Shown here: piece after piece, positions 13,998 through 22,819 of the stretch
Numbering within the stretch: the stretch's first letter is position 1
Layout: each line of letters opens with the position of its first letter
From: Mitsuaria sp. GD03876
GTDB taxonomy: Bacteria; Pseudomonadota; Gammaproteobacteria; Burkholderiales; Burkholderiaceae_C
Reading direction: 5' to 3'
Length of the DNA stretch: 64,000 nucleotides
Assembly: GCF_029840635.1 (NCBI RefSeq)
Contig: NZ_JAOCCU010000029.1
Span: 17,654-81,653, forward strand
Made by a program: the position numbers and the translations under genes
The notes under the pieces: generated by a model
Database searches by the model: none
The model's input: only the letters and a program-made list of their open reading frames with translations
What the model was told of the DNA's origin: nothing

Positions 13998-16604
13998 ATG
14001 GCAATGAGCGACCTGCGCCTGCAGGTGATCCTTCAGGCAATCGACCGCGCCACGGCGCCGCTGCAGCGCATCAACACCGGCAGCACGGCAACCGCCAAGG
14101 CGCTGCGGGAGACGCGCGAGCGCCTGAAGGAACTCGGCACGCAGCAGAAGGCGATCGGCGAGTTCCGCGAGATGCGGACCGGCCTGGGCGCCACCAGCGC
14201 AAAGCTCGAGAACGCGCGGGAGAAGGCTACCCGGCTGGCCCGCGAACTCAGCCAGGCCGGCCCGCCTACCAAGGCCATGACGGCCCAGCTCGCCACGGCT
14301 CGCCAGTTCGCCCGCGATCTGGCCGACCAGCATCAGCGCCAGAGCGTGCAACTCCAGGCCGTCCGCGACCGGCTCAGCGCCGTGGGCATCAGCACCCGGG
14401 ACCTCGCCACGCATGAGCGAGATCTGCGCTCGAGCATCGCGTCGACCACCGAGAGCATCGGACGGCAGACGGCAGCGCTGCGCGAGCTGGCCGAGCGCCA
14501 GCGCCGCAGCGTCGCCGCCGGCGCGGCGCTGTCCAAGGCCCAGGCCCTGCAGGGCAAACTCACCGGCACCGGCGTCGCCATGGGCGCGACGGGCGCCGCG
14601 ATCGGCGCCCCTATCGCGATCGCCGTGCGGGACTTCGCCTCGTTCGAGGACCACATGCTGGGCATCGCCCGCCAAGTACAGGGCGCGCGAGATGACGCCG
14701 GGCGGCTCACCCCCGTCTACGCCGCCGTCCGGCAGCAGATCCGCGAGCTGGGGCGAGAGATCCCCTTGGCGACCAATGAGATCGCGGACATGGTCACCGC
14801 CGGCGCGCGCATGGAGGTGGCGACGGATCAGCTCAAGGACTTCACCCGCACGGCGGCGATGATGGCGACGGCATTCGACGCGGTGCCCGGCGAGATTGCC
14901 GAGCAGATGGGCAAGGTCGCGAAGAACTTCAAGATCCCCATCATGCAGATCGAGGGCCTGGCCGACTCGATCAACTACCTCGACGACAACGCGATCTCGA
15001 AGGGCGACGAGATCATCAACGTGCTCAACCGGATCTCGGGGGTCGTCTCCACGGTCAAGATGAGCGCGCAGGACGCCGCTGCGCTGTCGTCCACGCTGCT
15101 CACGCTCGGCGAGCGCCCTGAGACCGCCGCCACCGCGATCAACGCCATCACGCAGAAGTTGGCTGCCGCCACCAAGGGCACGAAGAAGTTCCAGGCCGCC
15201 GTCGACGAGATCGGCCTGAAGAGCAAGGACATCCAGCAAGGGATGGCGACAGATGCGTCGGCCACCTTCGACAAGGTGATCGCGGGCATCCGCAGGCTGC
15301 CGGAGAGCCAGCGCGTCGGCGTCATGGTCGAGCTGGTTGGCCTGGAGCACTCGGACACGCTCGCCAAGCTGGTCGACAAGCCCGAGGAGCTGGCGCGCCA
15401 GCGCGAGCTAGCGAACGGCACCGCGGCAAAGGGCTCCATGCGGCGCGAGGCGGACGCCCGCAGCCAGACGACGTCGGCGCAGTGGATCATGGCGAAGAAC
15501 CGCGCCTTCGAGCTGACGACCACGCTCGGCGAGGCCTTGAAGCCCGCCCTGGTCGACATCATGACCACCTTGGGGTCCATGGCCTCGAAGCTGGCCGCCT
15601 TCGCAGCGGCCCACCCTGGCCTGGTGAGCTTCATTCTGAAAGCCGCCGCCGCCCTCTCCGTCCTTCTCGTGGTGGGCGGAACGGTCACGGTGGCACTGGC
15701 GTCGTTGATCGGTCCGTTCGCGCTGTTGCGCTACGGCATGGCGATGCTGAGCATCAACGGCGTCGGCGTGGCGTCCGTGATAGGGCGCATCGGCAGCGCG
15801 CTGCGCATCGCCGGTCAGGCGGTGCTCTGGCTCGGTCGCGCTCTCCTGATGACGCCCATCGGCCTGGCGATCACCGCGATCGCTGTAGCGGCCTTCTTGC
15901 TCATCCGCTACTGGGAGCCCATCAAGGCCTTCTTCGGCGGTGTGTGGAGCAGCGTCCGCGAGGCGTTCTCCGGCGGCATTGGCGGTGTGTCTGCGCTGCT
16001 GGTGAACTGGTCACCGCTGGGTCTCCTCTACCACGCGTTTGCCGGTGTGCTGCGCTGGTTCGGCTTCGACCTGCCGCAGAAGTTCAGCGAGTTCGGCGCC
16101 AACATCCTGCAGGGGTTGGCCGGGGGCATCACCAGCCGCCTGGCACTGGTCCGTGACGCGATCAGCGGGGCTGCAGACGGTGCGATTGGCTGGTTCAAGG
16201 AGAAGCTCGGCATCCGCAGCCCGAGCCGCGTCTTTATCGACGCCGGCGAGGAGATCTCGAACGGCGCCGCCGCCGGCGTCGCCAACCGGCAGGCCAGCGT
16301 CCGGCGCGCGGTGATGGCAATGGCCGTCGGCGCCACCGTGGCCATGCCTGCAGCCGCCATGAACGTATCGCCAGACGGCGACTTCTCCACCAGGCCCTCT
16401 ACCGTCCACATGGACCGGCGGGCCCCGCTCTCGGCGCCGGCCGCTGCCGCGCCCGTGAGCGCCGGCGATAAGTACGAGATCCACATCCACGCCGCCCCGG
16501 GCATGGACGAGCGCACCCTGGCGCGGGTCGTCTGCGCCGAGCTGGATCGGCGCGAGCGCACGAAGCTGGCGGCGCGCCGGTCCAGCCTCAGCGACATCAG
16601 CTAA
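13998..16604 (+). CDS. T: Tail tape measure protein GpT
   Basis: P2 GpT-type tape measure (868 aa), whose length sets tail length. The first 170 residues are a long coiled coil (ERLKELGTQQKAIGEFREMR). Residues about 200-450 hold the TP901-type tape-measure core (EIPLATNEIADMVTAGARME, then SADALSS-like block KMSAQDAAALSSTLLTLGER). Hydrophobic segments lie at about 540-640 (SFILKAAAALSVLLVVGGTV, LLMTPIGLAITAIAVAAFLL), probably for insertion in the inner membrane on infection. A GI-RSPSRVF motif (KLGIRSPSRVFIDAGEEIS) follows, frequent at tape-measure C-termini. Confidence 0.95.
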   Translation: MAMSDLRLQVILQAIDRATAPLQRINTGSTATAKALRETRERLKELGTQQKAIGEFREMRTGLGATSAKLENAREKATRLARELSQAGPPTKAMTAQLATARQFARDLADQHQRQSVQLQAVRDRLSAVGISTRDLATHERDLRSSIASTTESIGRQTAALRELAERQRRSVAAGAALSKAQALQGKLTGTGVAMGATGAAIGAPIAIAVRDFASFEDHMLGIARQVQGARDDAGRLTPVYAAVRQQIRELGREIPLATNEIADMVTAGARMEVATDQLKDFTRTAAMMATAFDAVPGEIAEQMGKVAKNFKIPIMQIEGLADSINYLDDNAISKGDEIINVLNRISGVVSTVKMSAQDAAALSSTLLTLGERPETAATAINAITQKLAAATKGTKKFQAAVDEIGLKSKDIQQGMATDASATFDKVIAGIRRLPESQRVGVMVELVGLEHSDTLAKLVDKPEELARQRELANGTAAKGSMRREADARSQTTSAQWIMAKNRAFELTTTLGEALKPALVDIMTTLGSMASKLAAFAAAHPGLVSFILKAAAALSVLLVVGGTVTVALASLIGPFALLRYGMAMLSINGVGVASVIGRIGSALRIAGQAVLWLGRALLMTPIGLAITAIAVAAFLLIRYWEPIKAFFGGVWSSVREAFSGGIGGVSALLVNWSPLGLLYHAFAGVLRWFGFDLPQKFSEFGANILQGLAGGITSRLALVRDAISGAADGAIGWFKEKLGIRSPSRVFIDAGEEISNGAAAGVANRQASVRRAVMAMAVGATVAMPAAAMNVSPDGDFSTRPSTVHMDRRAPLSAPAAAAPVSAGDKYEIHIHAAPGMDERTLARVVCAELDRRERTKLAARRSSLSDIS

Positions 16605-16616
16605 GGAGATCCCACC

Positions 16617-17069
16617 ATGATGATGGGCTACGGTCAGTTCGTGTTCAGCCTGCCGACGCTGGCCTACCAGGACCTGCAGCGGCAGTCTGCCTGGCGCCAC
16701 CCCAGCAACAGCCGAGTGGGCGCGCGCCCAGCTCGCCAGTTCCTCGGGCCAGGGGACGACACGATCAACCTCTCCGGGATCGTGGCGCCGGAGTTCGTCG
16801 GCGACGTCGCGAGCCTGGACCAGTTGCGTGAGATGGCGGACGCGGGCCTCGCCTGGCCGCTCGTTTCCGGCGTCGGCGAGGTGATCGGCGCCTTCGTGAT
16901 AGAGAGCCTGAACGAGACGCGCACGGTCTTCATGGACGACGGCAGTGCGCGGCGGATCGAGTTCCAGATCCAGCTGACCCGCGTCGACGAGGATGAGGGA
17001 ACTGAGCTGGGCGTGGACGAGGCCTCGCCGAGCGACGCGGCGCCGGCGGACATTGGAGGTGGCGAGTGA
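16617..17069 (+). CDS. U: Tail protein GpU
   Basis: P2 GpU-type tail protein (150 aa), which caps the tail or ends tube assembly. The family core MGYGQFVFSLPTLAYQDLQR, the block ARPARQFLGPGDDTINLSG and the segment RRIEFQIQLTRVDED are clear. The N-terminus has three consecutive Met codons, so the exact start is uncertain by two residues. The stop overlaps gene D by four bases (GTGA). Confidence 0.95.
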   Translation: MMMGYGQFVFSLPTLAYQDLQRQSAWRHPSNSRVGARPARQFLGPGDDTINLSGIVAPEFVGDVASLDQLREMADAGLAWPLVSGVGEVIGAFVIESLNETRTVFMDDGSARRIEFQIQLTRVDEDEGTELGVDEASPSDAAPADIGGGE

Positions 17070-18106
17070 CCCGCAGCAGCTACCCGGCGCCAGACTACCG
17101 CCTGGTCGTCGACGGCACTGACATCACGGTGAAGATCAACCCTCGGTTGATCAGCCTCAGCCTGACCGAGTGCCGTGGTGGCGAGGCGGACCAGCTTGAC
17201 CTGGTGCTCGATGACGCTGACGGTCGGCTGGCAATCCCGCCGAAGAAGGCCACGATCGAGCTGCACCTGGGATGGGCCGGGCAGGCGCTGGTCGACAAGG
17301 GCACCTTCGTCGTCGACGAGGTCGAACACAGCGGAGCTCCGGACCAGCTCCAGATCCGCGCGCGCAGCGCCGACATGGCGCAGACCATCAAAGTTCGCGT
17401 CGAGAGAAGCTGGCACCAGCACCAACTCGGCACCATCGTCGGATCCATCGCCGCCAAGCATGGCCTCACGCCACGTATCGACAAGCGGCTGGCCTCAACC
17501 GTGGTCGATCACATCGACCAGACCAACGAGAGCGACCTCAACTTCATCTCGCGTCTGGCGAAGCGCTTCGACGCCGTCTCAAGCGTCAAGAAGGGGACGC
17601 TGATCTTCGTGCCGATCAACGGCACGCGAGACAGCCAGGGCCTGGCTTTGAGCCCGCAGACCATCTCACGCGACGCCGGCGACGGCCACCGATTCCATTC
17701 CGCTGAGCGGGAGGTCTACAGCGGCGTGCGCGCGTATTGGCACGACACGAAGCGTGCGAAGCGGCGCGGGGTCATTGTGGGGCTCAGCGGCAACGCGAAA
17801 CGGTTGCGCGACACCTACGCCAACCAGGCCGACGCGCTCGCGGGCGCGAAAGCCGAGTGGCAGCGCATACAGCGTGGTGCGGCGACGCTGGAACTCACGC
17901 TGGCGCGCGGGCGGCCTGAGCTGGGACCGCAAACGCCGGTGACTGTGGTCGGCTTCAAGCCGGCGATCGACGCTGTGTCGTGGCTTACCGTGAAGTCCAC
18001 GCACAGCCTCGGCGACGGTGGGCTGGTCACGCGCATCGAGCTAGAGACGTCCACCTCCGTCGATGGCTCGCACAAGGTGGAGGACAGCGATGCGCCGACT
18101 GCCTAA
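17066..18106 (+). CDS. D: Late control/tail hub protein GpD
   Basis: P2 GpD family (346 aa), a baseplate hub protein structurally related to T4 gp27 and VgrG. The N-terminus PAPDYRLVVDGTDITVKINP and the stretch DQTNESDLNFISRLAKRFDA are hallmarks. A GTG start overlaps U. This is the last gene of the F operon and is convergent with the repressor gene, with only about 35 bases between their ends. Confidence 0.95.
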   Translation: MTRSSYPAPDYRLVVDGTDITVKINPRLISLSLTECRGGEADQLDLVLDDADGRLAIPPKKATIELHLGWAGQALVDKGTFVVDEVEHSGAPDQLQIRARSADMAQTIKVRVERSWHQHQLGTIVGSIAAKHGLTPRIDKRLASTVVDHIDQTNESDLNFISRLAKRFDAVSSVKKGTLIFVPINGTRDSQGLALSPQTISRDAGDGHRFHSAEREVYSGVRAYWHDTKRAKRRGVIVGLSGNAKRLRDTYANQADALAGAKAEWQRIQRGAATLELTLARGRPELGPQTPVTVVGFKPAIDAVSWLTVKSTHSLGDGGLVTRIELETSTSVDGSHKVEDSDAPTA

Positions 18107-18140
18107 CGATGCTCGAAGGCAGGGCGCCAAGTCGAAGTCG

Positions 18141-18467
18141 TCATTCGACGACCTGGCCGAGCGCACTGACTACCCGAAGCGCCACTTCTCGATCCTGCAG
18201 CGACAGGATTGCGAAGTCGCTGATCAGGCGCAGTTGATCTGGCGTGAGCCTCGCAGCGTCGACAGACGCATGCTCTCCAGTCAGCAGATACACGACATCG
18301 ACGCCGTGGGGGATGAGCGTCATGAGGTAGTCCGCATCAGGGCTCCTTTCGCCCTTTTCATAGTTGATCTGCGTCGACTTCGTGACGCTTCCCAGCGCGC
18401 CAAAGTCGATCTGGTTCAGACCCAACCGGATGCGCTCCTCGCGCAATCGTTCCCCAAAGGTAGACAA
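18141..18467 (-). CDS. Phage repressor, XRE-type helix-turn-helix protein
   Basis: Immunity repressor candidate (108 aa from the TTG at 18467). It has an XRE HTH (TFGERLREERIRLGLNQIDF, then SVTKSTQINYEKGERSPDAD) and a short C-terminal helical domain; there is no LexA-like protease domain, so induction would be RecA-independent as in P2. The TTG is preceded by GGAGG and reads MSTFGERL, typical for the family. An upstream ATG at 18521 would give 126 aa, but that codon lies beyond the palindromic operator, which would then be coding. It is divergent from the early genes. Confidence 0.85.
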   Translation of the reverse strand: MSTFGERLREERIRLGLNQIDFGALGSVTKSTQINYEKGERSPDADYLMTLIPHGVDVVYLLTGEHASVDAARLTPDQLRLISDFAILSLQDREVALRVVSALGQVVE

Positions 18468-18483
18468 ACGACCTCCAAATTCA

Positions 18484-18513
18484 TTGACGAGGTCGAAATA
18501 TTTCGACCATAAT
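18484..18513 (+). promoter_or_regulatory. Early promoter (TTGACG - 18 bp - CATAAT)
   Basis: Near-consensus sigma70 elements: -35 TTGACG at 18484-18489 and -10 CATAAT at 18508-18513, each 5 of 6 matches, with an 18-bp spacer. It points rightwards into the small DNA-binding genes, ogr and the replication operon. The spacer is filled by the palindrome described separately, so a bound repressor would block it. Confidence 0.75.
18491..18508. promoter_or_regulatory. Repressor operator: perfect 18-bp palindrome
   Basis: GGTCGAAAT followed directly by ATTTCGACC is a perfect 9+9 palindrome. It sits between the -35 and -10 of the early promoter and 24 bases upstream of the repressor TTG start, the place expected for an immunity operator that also allows autoregulation. 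Binding by the adjacent XRE protein is inferred from place and symmetry. Confidence 0.75.
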
Positions 18514-18573
18514 TTGTGCATCCACTTACATCGCGAGGATACACACCGTTTCCTCGAAAGCCGGTGAGGAGCC

Positions 18574-18789
18574 ATGCCCAAAACTGCAACGAAACGAGAG
18601 CCCGAAAAGAAGAGTCGAGCCCCGACCGGCGTGCTGACACGCAGCCCGGTTTCGTTGCGGCTGTACGAGGACGAGCTGAAGCGCTTGAAGGCCGGAGCAC
18701 ACAAGGAACAGCGCACCGACGCGGCCTTCGCCCGGCTACTCGTGCTCTACGCCCTCAAGGTTTTTGAGGCCGGCAAACCAATTTCCTGA
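18574..18789 (+). CDS. Small basic DNA-binding-like protein, first early gene
   Basis: A 71-aa protein with a Lys/Arg-rich N-terminus and then SPVSLRLYEDELKRLKAGAH followed by two helices, a strand-helix-helix outline compatible with the ribbon-helix-helix fold. GTGAGG precedes the ATG. It is the first gene of the rightward early operon, the position of Cox in P2, so it may repress the lysogenic promoter or assist excision; this is positional inference only. Confidence 0.55.
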   Translation: MPKTATKREPEKKSRAPTGVLTRSPVSLRLYEDELKRLKAGAHKEQRTDAAFARLLVLYALKVFEAGKPIS

Positions 18790-18840
18790 CTTCCTCTTTC
18801 CTCTGTTCATCGGTCCTGTTCTGTCATTTCGAAGGCACCC

Positions 18841-19032
18841 ATGTATCCAGACCCGAAGCGCGTCCGCAACAACCGCATCACCTTGCGACTGGACGACTAC
18901 GAGTACCAGCTGATCAGCGCCCTGGCGAACTACCAGGGAGATCAGCCGAGCACGATGGCGCGCGAGCTGCTGTTGCGTGAGGCGCAGCAGGTCCTGACCG
19001 GCGACGTGAGTGTCGAGTCGCGCGTCGCCTGA
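18841..19032 (+). CDS. Ribbon-helix-helix (Arc/CopG-type) protein
   Basis: A 63-aa protein. NRITLRLDDYEYQLISALAN is a good RHH beta-strand and first helix, and QPSTMARELLLREAQQVL is the second helix. It probably dimerises and binds DNA. With its two neighbours it forms a trio of tiny regulators in the early operon. The target is unknown; the early/lysogeny switch or replication control are the natural candidates. Confidence 0.65.
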   Translation: MYPDPKRVRNNRITLRLDDYEYQLISALANYQGDQPSTMARELLLREAQQVLTGDVSVESRVA

Positions 19033-19077
19033 TCCCAGGCTTTCTGAAGCGCATCAACGTCTGACGAAAAGCTACCC

Positions 19078-19269
19078 ATGCCCGAGCTGCAGATCGCCAT
19101 CAACGAAGCCGACCGCGACGTGCTTGAGCGCGTCCGTCTGCAGCAGGGGCTCGACACGTTGGAGCAGGCAGCCGAATGGCTGATCAAGAGCAGGCTGCGC
19201 CGTTCGGTGCGCAGCATTACGGGCCGAGGAAGAGCCCTGTATGTAGTGCCGAGGGGGGCACCCAAATGA
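19078..19269 (+). CDS. Small hypothetical protein, possible RHH regulator
   Basis: A 63-aa protein with strand-helix-helix outline (PELQIAINEADRDVLERVRL then TLEQAAEWLIKSRLRRSV) and a basic C-terminus. Its stop overlaps the start of ogr (ATGA), so it is coupled to the late activator. No confident family. Confidence 0.55.
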   Translation: MPELQIAINEADRDVLERVRLQQGLDTLEQAAEWLIKSRLRRSVRSITGRGRALYVVPRGAPK

Positions 19270-19589
19270 GAGTGACGATCAAGTGCCCGCATTGCTCTTC
19301 CCGCGCCCGAGCGGTGAAGAGCCGCGAAATGACGGTGACGATGCGAGAGGTGACCTATCAATGCACGAACGTGCTTTGCGGCCACACCTACGTTGCCGGC
19401 CTGGAGGTCATGCGCACGCTGTCGCCCAGCGCTATGCCCAACCCGCAGGTGAACATTCCTCTCAGCCCCCACGTCGAGCGAAGACTGCTGAGCGTGCAGC
19501 TCGACGTCGCTCCGGTCTCGACCGTCCGTGAGTTGGACGCGCCGGCGAGGAACCTGGATCTGTTCGAGGGCGCCGCACACGGCCCCTGA
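19266..19589 (+). CDS. ogr: Late gene activator Ogr/Delta-type zinc-finger protein
   Basis: Transcription activator of the phage late operons (107 aa). The N-terminus has the Ogr/Delta zinc motif: CPHC at residues 7-10 and CTNVLC about 23 residues later, followed by GHTYVAGLEVMR as in P2 Ogr. It would bind upstream of late promoters and recruit host RNA polymerase through the alpha subunit. P2 Ogr is 72 aa; here a C-terminal extension of about 35 residues has no recognisable domain. In P2, ogr sits next to D at the attachment site; here it lies inside the early operon, right of the repressor. Confidence 0.88.
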   Translation: MRVTIKCPHCSSRARAVKSREMTVTMREVTYQCTNVLCGHTYVAGLEVMRTLSPSAMPNPQVNIPLSPHVERRLLSVQLDVAPVSTVRELDAPARNLDLFEGAAHGP

Positions 19590-19602
19590 TCCACGCGTAC
19601 CC

Positions 19603-19620
19603 GGGTAGGTAGCCCTACCC
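19603..19620 (+). other. Hairpin after ogr
   Basis: GGGTAGG and CCTACCC (19603-19609 with 19614-19620) form a 7-bp stem with a 4-base loop just after the ogr stop. No T-tract follows, so it is more likely a processing or attenuating structure than a full terminator. Confidence 0.35.
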
Positions 19621-19699
19621 CGCCATCCCCACGAATTCATGCCTAGCGATGCCTGTTTGGAGGCAACGCGGGCAGCGCTCACCCTGAAAGGTCTCCACG

Positions 19700-20071
19700 A
19701 TGAACTCCGACCCGAAGCAGCGGCTGTACTCGCGAGCTGTCCTCGATGCGTCGAACTCCTACGCCGCGCGGGTCCGCGAGCTGCGCGCCATGCGCCTGAG
19801 CTTGGACCTGTTCGAGCCCGACCTGGCGGCGCTGGAGAAGCGTCGCATCGCGCCGCAGCCTGAGCAGATTCGCTGGATCCCGCTGCCCGCTTCGCTCTCG
19901 ATCCACATGGGTTGCCGAGATGACGCGAACCGCCTGCACGCTGCGCTGCTCGAGCTGGGCTATACGGAAGTGTTCCGGGAAGACTTCGTTGGCGGAATCA
20001 GCCTGGTCGCGGTTGCCAAAGGCGCTGTGCGCATCAGCGTCAGCGTTTATCGCCCGAGGGACGCCGCGTGA
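19700..20071 (+). CDS. Hypothetical early protein
   Basis: A 123-aa soluble protein with a helical N-terminus (SYAARVRELRAMRLSLDLFE) and a mixed C-terminus ending in ISVSVYRPRDAA. I do not recognise the family. Its stop overlaps the GTG of the primase/helicase gene by four bases, implying a role linked to replication. A 110-base gap separates it from ogr. Confidence 0.55.
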   Translation: MNSDPKQRLYSRAVLDASNSYAARVRELRAMRLSLDLFEPDLAALEKRRIAPQPEQIRWIPLPASLSIHMGCRDDANRLHAALLELGYTEVFREDFVGGISLVAVAKGAVRISVSVYRPRDAA

Positions 20072-22806
20072 ACCAGGCAGAGCTGGCGGATCGCGTTGAG
20101 GAGCTGCGCAAGGCAGTTCTGCAAGAGCTGCGCGAGTTCGGGTTCAAGGATGCGAACAGCGGGGGATGGATGCGCAAGGGCGAGTGCCCTTCCTGCAAGA
20201 AGCGGGAGCTGTACATCAAGGAGGACAAGCCATGGATCGTGCGCTGCGGACGGCTCAACAACTGCGGCTACGAGGCCCATGTCAAGGACCTCTACCCGTT
20301 CCTCTTTAACGACTGGAGCAAGCGGGCCGAGCCGATGAAGGCCACGAACCCGAACGCCGCCGCAGACCTGTACCTGCAGCAGGCGAGAGGCTTCGACCTG
20401 TCGTTCATCAAGGGCTGGTACACGGAGGAGAGCCACTACGACCGCCAGGCCGACAACGGGAAGGGCGCTGGCAGCGCCACCGTGCGCTTCGCTGTTGGCA
20501 CCGGGCATTGGGAGCGTCTGATCGACCGGCCCTCCCGCTTCGGCAAGAAGAAGGCCATGTTCAAGCCGGGCATGAGCTACCAGGGCACCTGGTGGTGCCC
20601 GCCCAACTTCGTTCCCGCTGAGGCGGACGAGTTGTGGATGGTCGAGGGCATCTTCGATTCCATCGCGCTCGGCCACAGCGGCGTTAACGCGGTGGCGCTG
20701 ATGAGCTGCAACAACTACCCCGAACTGGCGTTGGAGCAGCTGCGCAAGGACTGCGTTGCGACGGGCCGCGGTTTGCCGCGCCTGGTTTTCGGCCTCGACG
20801 GCGACCACGCCGGCCAGGCATACACGCTCAAGCACGTCGAGCGCGCGCGGCAGGACGGTTGGACCTGCGAAGCGGCCCAGATCCCCCAGCCCGCTCGCGG
20901 CAAGGTGGACTGGAACGATCTACTGCTGCGCGACCGTCTCAAGCCTGAGGACTTCAAGGAGTACCGCCATCACGGCGCGCTGTTGATCGCGCCATCCGCT
21001 GGCGAAAAGGCTCTGGAGACCTACCGCCACTCGGGCGGCCAGAAGACTGAGTTTGACGTCGCGTTCCGCAAGCGCCTGTACTGGTTCAAGCTAGACCTGG
21101 AGGCGTTCGACCGCGCGGTGCGCACGATCGAGGACGGCAACGAAGGCCGGCTGAGCGAGGAGGAGATCCGCGAAGAGGCGCTGAAGAAATCGCACAACAT
21201 CAGGCCGATCGCCAACTGCCTGCCCTCGCCGCTGTACTACCAGCGCAACGCTCTCACGGACGAGAGCTGGTACTACTTCCGCGTGGAGTTTCCGCACGAC
21301 GCGCCGGCGGTGAAGAACACTTTCACCAGCTCGCACCTCAGCGCGGCGGCGGAGTTCAAGAAGCGCCTGCTGCACCTGGCGCCTGGCGCGGTCTTCACCG
21401 GCACGAGCCAGATGCTCGAGCGGATGATGGAGCGCCAGCTCTTCAACATCCAGCGCGTCGAGACGATCGACTACATCGGCTACTCGCGGGAGCACGGCGC
21501 CTTCGTCCTCGGCGACACCGCCGTGAAGGATGGCCGGCTGTACGAGATCAACGCCGAGGACTACTTCGACATGGGCAACCTGTCGCTGAAGTCGCTCAAC
21601 CAATCCGTCCAGCTCACCATTAACCGCGACCTGGCCGACTACAACGCGGATTGGCTGGGCTTGCTCTGGAACTGCTTCGGCGCCAAAGGTCTGGCCGCCC
21701 TCACCTTCTGGCTCGGCGCCCTCTTTGCCGAGCAGATCCGCGCCACGCAGAAGTCCTTCCCGTTTCTGGAGATCGTCGGCGAGGCCGGCGCCGGCAAGTC
21801 CACGCTGATCGAGTTCCTCTGGAAGCTGTGCGGCCGCCGCGACTACGAAGGCTTCGACCCGAGCAAGTCCTCGCTGGCCGCGCGCGCTCGCAACTTCGCT
21901 CAGGTCAGCAACCTGCCCGTGGTGCTGATCGAGTCGGATCGCGAGCGCCTGGGCAGCGAGAAGGGCCCGCACGTGAAGTCGTTCGATTGGGACGAGCTCA
22001 AGACCGCCTTCAACGGTCGCAGCGTGCGCGCACGCGGTATGGCGACCGGCGGCAACGAGACCTACGAGCCGCCGTTCCGGGGCGCCATCGTGATCAGCCA
22101 AAACAACGAGGTCAACGCCTCCGACCCGATCCTGCAGCGGATCGTCCACCTGACCTTCGACAAGTCGCGCCAAACGCCCAAGACGCGTCAGGACGCAACA
22201 GCGCTGGAAGGCATGCCGGTGGAGGACGTCAGCGGTTTCATCCTTCTCGCCGCGCAGCGCGAGGAGCAGATCTTGAAGACGCTGGCCGAGAGGACGCCGG
22301 TCCATGAGGTCGCGCTGCTCGATCACCCTCAGGTGCGCAGCACCCGCGTTGCGAAGAACCACGCTCAGCTCCTCGCTCTCGCCGATGCGCTGCTGCACGT
22401 GGTCCCGCTGAGCGAGGAGCAGCACCAGGCGCTGCAGGTGCAGATCGTGGTGATGGCGACAGAGCGTCAGCAAGCCATCAACAGCGATCACCCGCTGGTG
22501 CAGGAGTTCTGGGAAGCCTTCGAGTACCTGGACGGCGGCAATGCGCCGCTGAACCACTCGCGCAAGCCCGACGAGGAAATCGCGATCAACCTGAACCACT
22601 TCATCCAGGTGGCGCGCGAGCGCAATCAGCAGGTGCCATCGATCGGCGACCTGAAGAAGGTGCTGAAGACCAGCCGCCTACACCGGTTCAAGGACATCAA
22701 GAACGTCAACAGCGCCATCCGGGGCCAGCTCGACGAGCAACGAGACGTCCGCTCCGTCGCCGTGCATTGCTGGACCTTCGAGCGCAACAAGGCTGCCAAG
22801 GCTTGA
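20068..22806 (+). CDS. Phage replication protein: zinc-finger/TOPRIM primase fused to P-loop helicase
   Basis: Replication protein of 912 aa. Order of parts: zinc motif CPSC near residue 40 and CGRLNNC near residue 60 (CHC2-like); TOPRIM block near 235-260 (RLVFGLDGDHAGQAY, acidic DGD); a linker; then a P-loop ATPase with Walker A GEAGAGKST near 570 and a Walker-B-like VVLIESD near 615. This is a primase-helicase plan rather than the rolling-circle nickase (gene A) of P2, so replication may start differently. The GTG start overlaps the upstream stop. It is the largest early gene and shows no truncation. Confidence 0.85.
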   Translation: MNQAELADRVEELRKAVLQELREFGFKDANSGGWMRKGECPSCKKRELYIKEDKPWIVRCGRLNNCGYEAHVKDLYPFLFNDWSKRAEPMKATNPNAAADLYLQQARGFDLSFIKGWYTEESHYDRQADNGKGAGSATVRFAVGTGHWERLIDRPSRFGKKKAMFKPGMSYQGTWWCPPNFVPAEADELWMVEGIFDSIALGHSGVNAVALMSCNNYPELALEQLRKDCVATGRGLPRLVFGLDGDHAGQAYTLKHVERARQDGWTCEAAQIPQPARGKVDWNDLLLRDRLKPEDFKEYRHHGALLIAPSAGEKALETYRHSGGQKTEFDVAFRKRLYWFKLDLEAFDRAVRTIEDGNEGRLSEEEIREEALKKSHNIRPIANCLPSPLYYQRNALTDESWYYFRVEFPHDAPAVKNTFTSSHLSAAAEFKKRLLHLAPGAVFTGTSQMLERMMERQLFNIQRVETIDYIGYSREHGAFVLGDTAVKDGRLYEINAEDYFDMGNLSLKSLNQSVQLTINRDLADYNADWLGLLWNCFGAKGLAALTFWLGALFAEQIRATQKSFPFLEIVGEAGAGKSTLIEFLWKLCGRRDYEGFDPSKSSLAARARNFAQVSNLPVVLIESDRERLGSEKGPHVKSFDWDELKTAFNGRSVRARGMATGGNETYEPPFRGAIVISQNNEVNASDPILQRIVHLTFDKSRQTPKTRQDATALEGMPVEDVSGFILLAAQREEQILKTLAERTPVHEVALLDHPQVRSTRVAKNHAQLLALADALLHVVPLSEEQHQALQVQIVVMATERQQAINSDHPLVQEFWEAFEYLDGGNAPLNHSRKPDEEIAINLNHFIQVARERNQQVPSIGDLKKVLKTSRLHRFKDIKNVNSAIRGQLDEQRDVRSVAVHCWTFERNKAAKA

Positions 22807-22819
22807 ACGGGAGGGAATC

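Noticed and set aside
13851..15350. Minus-strand open frame of 499 codons opposite the tape measure gene
   Set aside because: Product is low-complexity Arg/Gly/Leu and fully antisense to the well-supported GpT coding sequence.
19639..19863. Open frame of 74 codons overlapping the hypothetical early gene
   Set aside because: It overlaps the longer frame at 19700, has no ribosome site, and its composition is a frame-shifted shadow.
21091..22599. Minus-strand open frame of 502 codons opposite the primase gene
   Set aside because: Antisense to conserved zinc, TOPRIM and Walker motifs; no motif of its own and no ribosome site.
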